DNA of 11,947 bases from Bacillota bacterium (GTDB taxonomy: Bacteria > Bacillota > UBA4882 > UBA8346). The stretch spans positions 1 to 11,947 of the forward strand of contig JAEZKW010000198.1 of the NCBI GenBank assembly GCA_023415375.1, in the 5' to 3' direction. Of the stretch, positions 1-6,397 are shown in pieces; position 1 is the first letter of the stretch; the number at the start of each line of letters is the position of its first letter. Made by a program: the position numbers and the translations under genes. The notes below the pieces were generated by a model that was not told the origin of the DNA, made no database searches, and worked only from the letters and a program-made list of their open reading frames with translations.

Positions 1-3000
1 CGGATGAGGTTTCGCTACTATCTGAACTTGAAGAAGCTATTACAATTCTACTATCAAACAATGTAATATCTCCGGCAATCAGCGAATTGGTTAATCCTCC
101 GGTTATGGCAAGATTTACATTGCTATAACCACTATAATAGCGACTGTGATAAAAAATTTTGGAACCGCTTAACCTCAAATTTAAATTGTCAATTTGAAAC
201 CCATTATAGGTCGCATAACCGTCCACATTGAATTTCCCTGGCCCATAATTACCTTTGGCTTTTTTTATTGTAGCCCGATAGCCATCGAAAGATATCGCTG
301 CTTGAAGACTATCAATAGTACGGGGAAAGTCTTCCATTTTGGCCGTCATATTATTAATATCAACTTCTCCGGCTATTTCCGGCTTTGTGAAAGAACCGCC
401 CAATCGAAATTGCCCATCCACTGTACCCCGGGAAACCCCGAGGCTGGGGAAAAATAAATTCCCAAAGTCTGCAGGAAAATTCTTCAGATTGACATCTAAT
501 TTTAAATTCCGCGATAATGGCTGATTCGCGACCGGTAGATGAAAGCTTTCCAACAATCCTGTAGGCCATGGAATGTAACCACCCGCTGAAATAACGATTC
601 CTTTGCGGTTGAGTGTGCCTTCATTTACTGATAATCCTTGATTGTACAAATGGCCGACAACATTGAAATCTCCTACCGGATAATCTTTTAACGTCAAATT
701 GCTAACAGTCAAACGGTATTCCCCGGACAAAGTTGATGCTGAACAACTCAGCAATACATATGCATTTACTACGCCATTAATTTGATAAGATGAGTCAATA
801 AAAGGTTTTATGACCTGAAAAGGAAAGTTCTGCAAATACATATTTATTCTGGTCAATTTGCCTGCTTTATAAACGCCATCGACAGAGAAAACTCCGGTTC
901 CTTGAGCCAATTGAAATTTATCAATACTCAGTTGGCGATTTTTATAGGAGAGAGTATATTCTCCAGAGACAGGTAAGGAGTTAATGGTTCCTCCCGTCAT
1001 GTAGCCATCAACATCGATTTCCGGATTATCGAGAGTACCACTCAATTGTACCGTACCGAATAATAATCCGTCTGTTTCAAATCCCTTTGGTAGTTTTACA
1101 AAATTATTCAGTAACTCCTTTAGATGTACAGCCGTTACTTTTAAATTCAAGTTCAATGGTGTTGTTTTGGTAAGAAAAATGTCGCCATCCAATGATACTT
1201 GGGATTGGTCCTGATTGAACCGGGCCCAATGAATTTGAACCCTTTGCGACTGCCAAGATATTTGGGCTTCCATCGACTGGAAATTAATGGGTCCATAACT
1301 TAACTGCCGGCCGGAGATTTTGACATTGAGCGCCGGATTTAAAGGGTTACCACTGACTTTACCATCAAAATTCATCGTACCACGGAAGTTCTTACCGCCA
1401 TATGCCAATTTCAAGACTTCTAGAGGCAGATCCGAACCACGAATATCTAGGTCAACCTGTTTCTGATTAATCGTGCCAGCTATCCCGATACACGTGTTTT
1501 GTTTGGTTAATTCAAATTGCTTAATCGATAATTCCGCCAGATTTCCCGAAAATCGCAGCAATCCTTTTTCCATTTGGATAGGCCCAAAAGCTGGTTCAGC
1601 CAGAGAAATTTCACCATTGATGTCCGGATTGTTCCATTTCCCATTCACTGTACAATCAATTTTGGCAGTTCCGGATGGTTTAAAATTAGCAATAGCTGGA
1701 ATCCAATCCGATAATGCACTCAGTTGAGCGTTATCGCTCGTAAGTTGCAGGGAGAGCCGTGGGCCTTCTGAAAATGAAACTCCTCCGGTAATTCGGCAAT
1801 CTCCGACATCCGTTGAAATTAAAGCTTCACTAATATTAAGTCCAAGCTTATTATAATCTAAAATACCGCTAATGGTACCTATTTTCCGGCCGGACCAACT
1901 CACATTTGAAAAAATACCTTCAATTTTTCCGGTTAATTCCTGCGGCGGTCCCGCAAATGAAAAACTGCCACTAAATACTCCGTTAAAAGGATAAGTCTTA
2001 TTATCGGGTATGATTTGATGAATATTAATGTTTTCAGCGCTTAAATTTGCTTTTATTTCTGAAGGATTCCATAACAAATGCCCATAAATCATACCCCGAC
2101 CTATCTTGGCCTGAATAGAGTCAATGCTCAGGTCTCCATTAATCCAGCTGAAGACTCCATTAGCCTCCTCAATTGCTGCATCATGATAAGCCAGACTTTC
2201 CCCTCTGAAGATACCCAAAATACTCCCGGGTTGAAAAGGAGTCCCCTTATCCCAACTTCCTTTAAAGATTAAATCGCTGGATACCTTTCCTTTCACGTTC
2301 CATTCCGAACCGAAATGGGTTTGATTGATATTAAGATCCGTAACCCGACCGGAAATTTGCCAACCGATGCCTTTCCTTTTGAACTGAACATCCCCTTTGG
2401 CCACCAAAGTTCCATCCCAGAGTTTACTCTGGGCGTCAATTATTTTCAATTTTTTTTGGAGGTTATCCCACTCTAGTTTCAGATTTAAATCTTCAAAGGG
2501 GATATCCTGACAAAAAATTTTCCGGGCGGAAATCTCTCCCACAACTTTAGGATCAGTTGGTTTTCCAGTAATTGTTCCCTCGAGATCGATCGGGCCATCA
2601 ATTTTCAAGCCTCGTTCACTCAAAACCGCAGATAAATCAGGCTGAATTTTCAAACTGGATCCATTGATTCTCAAATTCAACTGCGGATTGAATAAATTTT
2701 TAACTTCTCCGCTGACTCCAACTAAAGAATCATTCCAATTTCCTTCCAGTCTTTGAATCGTAAGATTATTGTCGCGAATGGTAATCCTTGCTCCGATTTG
2801 GTCGAGTAATTTTTCGCGGTCCCAAAATAACTCCCCATTATCAAAAAACATTTCCCCATCAATACTCGGTTTATTAATAGTCCCCGTAACTGCCAACCGT
2901 AATTCTCCTTCGCCCCGTATTGATGTTTTTTTGCCGAGCGGTAATAAAGAAGCCCAATCTGCAAGTTGAATCTGATCCGCACTCAATAAGCCTTTTATCG

Positions 3001-3943
3001 CGCCTGTCTTGTTATTAAATAAACCGGATACCCGGACCATGGTCCTATGGTGAAGCAGCTCAGCCTTTTTTATTTCACACTGGACCGGCGAAAATTCAGC
3101 ACTGAGATATTTCAATATAAATGAATCCCGTACCTTAGGAATTTCAAATTCAATGTCCGATAACGATAAAACTCCCTTATTTAGCCAGGCTCCATCTTTA
3201 TTCCAAGCGAATTGTAACTTTGTATTGGCAAACCCCGAATGAATCTGATATTGTTTTACCCTAGGAACAAAGGACGCCAAACTATCCACAGAAACATGAG
3301 CGGCGGTAAATTCGCCAGCGCCGCCCAATTTATCCAACCGACATCTCCCCCGGCTGCTCCATTGCATCCGTTTGCTAAAATCAGCGTTTCCTTTAACATT
3401 CCATGAAAGAAGTGAATATTTATTGAGGTCAAATTCTCCATGAATATTACGGAGTGTGTAATGGCCGTATTGATAATCCTGAAATCTGACTATACCACGA
3501 TCAACACTCAACGAAAATTGCAATTCCATTTTGCCGGGGGGCAAATATTGTGAAAAATTAATGGTTCCGTCCTCAAATCGCTTTAATTCAAACTCGGGCG
3601 CAAGCATATTTATCTTACGTAAGGCACGCCTTGGATGCTGTGTATTAGCCAGAAGGGCAAATAAATCAAACCGGAATGACAACTGTTTACACCGAAACGG
3701 AATTGAATGATCATGAATATCCTGAAAAACCACCTGAGATGCAGAAATGCCGTTGATTCCGTCCCAGCGGACTTTTTTGATAATAATTTTGACTCCGATA
3801 AAATCACTTTGTAACTCTGATCTCAATCTGGCAGCAATCCAATGGTCCTGCATAAAAAATCCGGCGGTCGCATAAAACAGAAAGCCCACAATCATAACAA
3901 GGGTTGTTAATAGAATAATTTTATTACGTACCATTTTAACCAC
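1..3943 (-). CDS. TamB/AsmA-like envelope protein, N-terminal 1314 residues (C-terminus beyond left edge)
   Basis: I read this frame codon by codon from 3943 down to base 2 and found no stop, so at least 1314 residues lie in the window and the gene continues off the left edge. The GTG at 3943 is preferred because AGGGGG (3954-3959) sits 10 bases upstream; an in-frame ATG at 3934 is the alternative. Residues about 8-28 form one hydrophobic N-terminal anchor (IILLTTLVMIVGFLFY). The rest is beta-rich and alternates polar and hydrophobic residues, with recurring segments such as GTINKPSIDGE, GKWNNPDINGE and GGSFTKPEIAGEVD. TamB/AsmA proteins are inner-membrane-anchored, groove-like bridges for phospholipid or outer-membrane-protein traffic, and their conserved TamB domain is C-terminal, here unseen. 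The gene lies 35 bases after the S55 gene, so co-transcription is likely. Family call is confident; TamB rather than another AsmA-like relative is inference. Confidence 0.82.
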   Translation of the reverse strand, partial: MVKMVRNKIILLTTLVMIVGFLFYATAGFFMQDHWIAARLRSELQSDFIGVKIIIKKVRWDGINGISASQVVFQDIHDHSIPFRCKQLSFRFDLFALLANTQHPRRALRKINMLAPEFELKRFEDGTINFSQYLPPGKMELQFSLSVDRGIVRFQDYQYGHYTLRNIHGEFDLNKYSLLSWNVKGNADFSKRMQWSSRGRCRLDKLGGAGEFTAAHVSVDSLASFVPRVKQYQIHSGFANTKLQFAWNKDGAWLNKGVLSLSDIEFEIPKVRDSFILKYLSAEFSPVQCEIKKAELLHHRTMVRVSGLFNNKTGAIKGLLSADQIQLADWASLLPLGKKTSIRGEGELRLAVTGTINKPSIDGEMFFDNGELFWDREKLLDQIGARITIRDNNLTIQRLEGNWNDSLVGVSGEVKNLFNPQLNLRINGSSLKIQPDLSAVLSERGLKIDGPIDLEGTITGKPTDPKVVGEISARKIFCQDIPFEDLNLKLEWDNLQKKLKIIDAQSKLWDGTLVAKGDVQFKRKGIGWQISGRVTDLNINQTHFGSEWNVKGKVSSDLIFKGSWDKGTPFQPGSILGIFRGESLAYHDAAIEEANGVFSWINGDLSIDSIQAKIGRGMIYGHLLWNPSEIKANLSAENINIHQIIPDNKTYPFNGVFSGSFSFAGPPQELTGKIEGIFSNVSWSGRKIGTISGILDYNKLGLNISEALISTDVGDCRITGGVSFSEGPRLSLQLTSDNAQLSALSDWIPAIANFKPSGTAKIDCTVNGKWNNPDINGEISLAEPAFGPIQMEKGLLRFSGNLAELSIKQFELTKQNTCIGIAGTINQKQVDLDIRGSDLPLEVLKLAYGGKNFRGTMNFDGKVSGNPLNPALNVKISGRQLSYGPINFQSMEAQISWQSQRVQIHWARFNQDQSQVSLDGDIFLTKTTPLNLNLKVTAVHLKELLNNFVKLPKGFETDGLLFGTVQLSGTLDNPEIDVDGYMTGGTINSLPVSGEYTLSYKNRQLSIDKFQLAQGTGVFSVDGVYKAGKLTRINMYLQNFPFQVIKPFIDSSYQINGVVNAYVLLSCSASTLSGEYRLTVSNLTLKDYPVGDFNVVGHLYNQGLSVNEGTLNRKGIVISAGGYIPWPTGLLESFHLPVANQPLSRNLKLDVNLKNFPADFGNLFFPSLGVSRGTVDGQFRLGGSFTKPEIAGEVDINNMTAKMEDFPRTIDSLQAAISFDGYRATIKKAKGNYGPGKFNVDGYATYNGFQIDNLNLRLSGSKIFYHSRYYSGYSNVNLAITGGLTNSLIAGDITLFDSRIVIASSSSDSSETSS

Positions 3944-3953
3944 TTTCAAAAAT

Positions 3954-3959
3954 CCCCCT
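3954..3959 (-). promoter_or_regulatory. Ribosome-binding site of the TamB-like gene
   Basis: AGGGGG read on the minus strand, 10 bases before GTG (3943) and 19 before ATG (3934). The spacing favours the GTG start. Confidence 0.5.
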
Positions 3960-3978
3960 GGACATTCATAGCAATTAC

Positions 3979-5634
3979 TTATTGTTGCACCTCCACTGCA
4001 AATTGGGCTTCTCCAAGCAGATAAAATTGAGTAGCCGATTTAAGCAGTGGCCGGTTGTTAATAGCCTCATCGGGTTTAGGATCGTAATCTACTACCAACT
4101 CGTTATTTTTAGGACGTGCTAAAAAATTTTTCAATAAATCATTGAAAGATGACGAATTCTTGTAATCCATCTTAAAAGGTTCTTTTTTATTATCATCTTC
4201 TAGTGCATCGGCCGATTCCCTTGAACCACCGTAAATTGTAAAATTTAATTTCCCTGGTTTTACAGCCGATGGTACTTTCACGTCAAGCGGCACTGTAAAA
4301 TCATCCCCGCGGAAACGGTGTAACAAAACATTAAGTCGCAGGACATCACCTGATTTAACTTTAGTAGTTTCCGAAGTAATCTTAACAATACGAGCAGTTT
4401 TTTGTTCGCTCGTTAATTCAATATTTACTGAAATGGTTTTCAGAGAGACGGTGGAAAAATCGTTACCGGCCGCAAGGGTCAATAAACCATTTAAATCTTT
4501 AACACAAGCAATGGCAATATCTTTACTATAATATAAATTTTGTTGACAGATTTTATCTTTCCCTGAAGAAGGAAGTATTTCAATGGAAACATTCGCAGTT
4601 CCGGAACCGACTCGATCGATAGTTTGGTCAACAGCATCAGTTACCCCGGCCACAATCAAATCACGTGCCGTTTGTTCATTGGATTGTACAAAAAATGTAC
4701 TTTGTTTAATGCGATTCCGTTCAGCGTCCCAAATATTGAGCTGTACTTGAATATATGCCGGGGTTTCTTCCAGTTTTCCAAAAACACCGGATTGACGGTC
4801 TTCTATAATTCGTCCAATCATTTTCAATGGCGTGCCAATCTTAAACGCCATTTGCGAACTATGGATTGTCTTGAGAATATTCGCTTGATATGCAAAATAA
4901 TCGACTTTGCCTCTATTGTTATATGAATGGCCAAAAGCCAAAAAATCTTTACCTTCAACCCAGGTGACTGTTCCAAGTGCTGAAACCTGATAATCCCCCG
5001 CAACCATCATCACGGAAATAGCACTTCCTGGCTTGATTAAATTTTTACCCATTTCCAGGCTGGATTCACCTGTATCAAGTCCCGCAATCGTTCGAAAACC
5101 ATATCTTTCCAACGAATGAGATAATAAGTCAAAGCCGCGCTTATTCATTCCTGATATTATAATCGGAGTACTAACCGGAATTGCCCTTTGATGATACAAA
5201 TTCAGGTAAAAAGCTTGTTCATGGGATTCTCTCATTTGCAACATTAAGTCAATTGGCGTCACCAACGCTAAAGATGAATCAGCATTTTCAAATCCATAAC
5301 TAATTGCACCTACAAGCCGATTATGAATATAAACCGGGCTGCCGCTCATACCCGCTGAAAGACCGCCATTTTCTTCCAACAATTTACCGCTCAATTTCAC
5401 CAAAATGAGTTTGTCTTTTCCCACACTCTTATCGACTATACCAATCACTTGCACTCCAAATTTTTGGACTTTGGTCCCGGAAAATACCGTACAACCATAA
5501 CCTTTCATACCGGGCTTGACTCTATCGAGGGGGAAAAATTTATCAACTCCTATGGAAGTTTGCACGATACATGTTGTAAAAGCTAAAAAGAAAAGTAAAA
5601 GGCCTATGCAGCGATATATTTTATTGACTGACAC
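3979..5634 (-). CDS. Secreted SpoIVB-type (S55) peptidase-domain protein, not SpoIVB itself
   Basis: 551 residues from a GTG start that is backed by AGGAG 8 bases upstream. Residues about 9-28 are a signal peptide or anchor (IGLLLFFLAFT); Cys22 lacks a proper lipobox. Residues 36-60 (LDRVKPGMKGYGCTVFSGT) and the GMSGSPVY motif at 95-102 match the S55 domain, Ser99 aligning with the SpoIVB nucleophile. A second block, residues 199-290, has LIKPGSAISVMM and LAFGH with His236 as the probable catalytic His. Residues about 395-470 look like a beta-sandwich; the last 80 are polar. SpoIVB carries a PDZ domain and its His precedes its Ser; here there is no recognisable PDZ and the order is reversed. 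The protein should act outside the inner membrane. It is first in a pair with the TamB-like gene, which suggests an envelope role rather than the sigma-K checkpoint. Substrate unknown; loss of proteolysis is possible. Confidence 0.85.
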   Translation of the reverse strand: MSVNKIYRCIGLLLFFLAFTTCIVQTSIGVDKFFPLDRVKPGMKGYGCTVFSGTKVQKFGVQVIGIVDKSVGKDKLILVKLSGKLLEENGGLSAGMSGSPVYIHNRLVGAISYGFENADSSLALVTPIDLMLQMRESHEQAFYLNLYHQRAIPVSTPIIISGMNKRGFDLLSHSLERYGFRTIAGLDTGESSLEMGKNLIKPGSAISVMMVAGDYQVSALGTVTWVEGKDFLAFGHSYNNRGKVDYFAYQANILKTIHSSQMAFKIGTPLKMIGRIIEDRQSGVFGKLEETPAYIQVQLNIWDAERNRIKQSTFFVQSNEQTARDLIVAGVTDAVDQTIDRVGSGTANVSIEILPSSGKDKICQQNLYYSKDIAIACVKDLNGLLTLAAGNDFSTVSLKTISVNIELTSEQKTARIVKITSETTKVKSGDVLRLNVLLHRFRGDDFTVPLDVKVPSAVKPGKLNFTIYGGSRESADALEDDNKKEPFKMDYKNSSSFNDLLKNFLARPKNNELVVDYDPKPDEAINNRPLLKSATQFYLLGEAQFAVEVQQ

Positions 5635-5638
5635 TCTA

Positions 5639-5803
5639 TCAACTCCTAATCCAGTCAGACGGAAGAATATCTACTATTTTGTCTGAAGTCTTCAAGCCAT
5701 ATGTTTTGAAATTAACATCAAAAGTATATTCTTGTAATAAAATTGCTACTAAAATGCGCATAAACTTATTTAAATAAACGATTTTTTTACATATTCGTTC
5801 CAT
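5639..5803 (-). CDS. Possible 54-residue upstream ORF, unrecognised
   Basis: An ATG at 5803 opens a frame that runs to TGA at 5639-5641, leaving 4 bases before the GTG of the S55 gene. The predicted peptide starts MERICKKIVY and ends SDWIRS, with a short hydrophobic stretch (MRILVAILLQ) at residues 15-24. I do not recognise it. The ribosome-binding site is poor (AGGA about 11 bases upstream). The S55 ribosome-binding site is embedded in its last codons, so if translated it could couple expression. The DNA is AT-rich and an ORF of this length can occur by chance; this may simply be the 5' leader of the S55-TamB transcript. Confidence 0.22.
   Translation of the reverse strand: MERICKKIVYLNKFMRILVAILLQEYTFDVNFKTYGLKTSDKIVDILPSDWIRS
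5643..5647 (-). promoter_or_regulatory. Ribosome-binding site of the S55 gene
   Basis: AGGAG on the minus strand, 8 bases before the GTG at 5634; it fixes the non-ATG start. It lies inside the last codons of the possible 54-codon ORF at 5639-5803, which would allow translational coupling. Confidence 0.65.
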
Positions 5804-5831
5804 GCGGGGTAAATCCTGCCCGGGTAGACCA

Positions 5832-5860
5832 ATTTTAACAGGTAATCACTAGTAATCCAA
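5832..5860 (-). promoter_or_regulatory. Candidate promoter for the S55-TamB operon
   Basis: On the minus strand, TGTTAAAAT (5832-5840) fits an extended -10 element (TG, one base, then TAAAAT). TTGGAT (5855-5860), 17 bases upstream, is a weak -35. Transcription would start near 5825, giving a leader of about 190 bases to the S55 start. This is the best promoter match in the interval, but it is only a consensus match. Confidence 0.35.
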
Positions 5861-5931
5861 ATTCAAAAAAAATTACCATTTTTATTTCGAATAACACACA
5901 AATGAATTCCCTGTGATTAGGAGGATTATAT

Positions 5932-6006
5932 TTGCAAAAAAGGAGCTGCTCTTTGAGAGTATTTTCTCGTGAACAAAGACTTCAATCCTTACGCTTTATT
6001 TCTTAA
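5932..6006 (+). CDS. Possible 24-codon leader or small protein with strong ribosome-binding site
   Basis: TAGGAGGAT at 5918-5926 is the best Shine-Dalgarno sequence on the plus strand here and lies 7 bases before TTG (5932). A second pair, AAGGAG (5940-5945) with TTG (5953), also 7 bases apart, is in the same frame. The frame ends at TAA 6004-6006. The short form reads RVFSREQRLQSLRFIS after the initiator, a basic, amphipathic-looking peptide. It converges on the SASP gene. I recognise no family; it could be a small protein, a leader peptide or the remnant of a lost gene. The two well-spaced site/start pairs are the only support. Confidence 0.3.
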   Translation: MQKRSCSLRVFSREQRLQSLRFIS

Positions 6007-6067
6007 GATGTTTCGGATTGTTTTTCAAATCGATAAATACTTTTTCACGGGCAGCCCCAATTGTAAA

Positions 6068-6280
6068 TTATTCCTGCGTTTCCTCTAACTTACTTTTTCC
6101 TTTTTCAATTAATTTTTTTACCATATTTCCACCTATCTTACCAGCTTCTTTCACCGATAATTCATCACCACCTGCGGCTAAATCATCATCAAGACCCAGT
6201 TCTTTTGCAGTTTCCCATTTAAGTTGCTCATTGCCGCTGGAATCCTTTCCCATTTTTTCGGTATTTCTTTGTCCAGCCAT
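6068..6280 (-). CDS. Alpha/beta-type small acid-soluble spore protein (SASP)
   Basis: 70 residues beginning MAGQRNTEK. The ATG at 6280 is chosen over an in-frame ATG at 6301 because GGAGGTG (6286-6292) lies 7 bases before it (counted from GGAGG). Residues 20-30 (LKWETAKELGL) correspond to the first conserved SASP segment, which contains the germination-protease site after Glu23. Residues 45-59 (EAGKIGGNMVKKLIE) match the second, strongly conserved segment (typically G-x-V/I-GG-x-MV-K/R-x-x-I/V). These proteins coat spore DNA in the forespore and protect it from UV and heat; GPR protease degrades them at germination. Unusual points are Thr24 just after the cleavage site, where Ile, Val or Phe is usual, and a hydrophilic N-terminus. 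Expression would be expected from sigma-G in the forespore. The hairpin over the ribosome-binding site is listed separately. Confidence 0.88.
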   Translation of the reverse strand: MAGQRNTEKMGKDSSGNEQLKWETAKELGLDDDLAAGGDELSVKEAGKIGGNMVKKLIEKGKSKLEETQE

Positions 6281-6289
6281 TTTTTCACC

Positions 6290-6320
6290 TCCCGCTATCA
6301 ATTTTTACAATTTAGCGGGA
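6290..6320 (-). promoter_or_regulatory. Hairpin overlapping the SASP ribosome-binding site
   Basis: Two perfectly complementary 8-base arms, TCCCGCTA (6290-6297) and TAGCGGGA (6313-6320), flank a 15-base AT-rich loop in the SASP leader. In the mRNA the 3' arm ends in GGGA, which shares three bases with the GGAGGTG ribosome-binding site (6286-6292). Folding would tie up part of that site. Whether it regulates translation, stabilises the mRNA or marks a DNA operator cannot be told from sequence. Confidence 0.5.
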
Positions 6321-6327
6321 TTTATAC

Positions 6328-6356
6328 TTGTACGACTTAAGGCTAAAAAGTTTGCA
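6328..6356 (-). promoter_or_regulatory. Weak sigma-G-like promoter candidate for the SASP gene
   Basis: On the minus strand CGTACAA (6328-6334) matches five of seven positions of the sigma-G -10 form CATACTA, with TGCAAA (6351-6356) 16 bases upstream in the -35 position. It would place the start about 40 bases before the ATG, upstream of the hairpin. The match is partial; the assignment rests mainly on the family being sigma-G dependent. On the plus strand, TATACT (6323-6328) overlaps it and could be a -10 element for the LOG gene. Confidence 0.22.
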
Positions 6357-6397
6357 GGCTGGGTTTATAAAAAAAAACACTGGACAAAATAATTCCG

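Larger units (their letters stand above)
5640..6067. other. Gene-poor interval between the S55 and SASP genes (428 bases)
   Basis: No ORF of normal gene length is present on either strand. The interval holds the candidate S55 promoter (5832-5860), the 54-codon ORF (5639-5803, minus) and a 24-codon plus-strand ORF with a strong ribosome-binding site (5932-6006). In frame after the SASP stop, a further 23 sense codons run to TAA at 5996-5998. I see no convincing intrinsic terminator for the SASP gene; a short GC-rich near-palindrome (GGGGCTGCCC on the minus strand, about 6049-6058) is followed by no T-run. Confidence 0.6.

Noticed and set aside
3256..3807. Minus-strand ORFs of 61 and 65 codons in the TamB region
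   Set aside because: They are out of frame with the continuous 1314-codon reading frame, which explains the whole stretch.
4624..4926. 100-codon plus-strand ORF inside the S55 gene
   Set aside because: Antisense shadow of the conserved His block of the S55 domain; no ribosome-binding site or recognisable motif.
5566..5571. Lipoprotein signal in the S55 protein around Cys22
   Set aside because: The residues before Cys22 (A-F-T-T) do not fit a lipobox, which needs a small residue at -1 and Leu or similar at -3.
6018..6392. 124-codon plus-strand ORF
   Set aside because: It is antisense to the SASP gene, which has clear family motifs and a good ribosome-binding site; the Ser/Pro/Phe-rich translation is what the complement of a Lys/Glu/Gly-rich gene gives.
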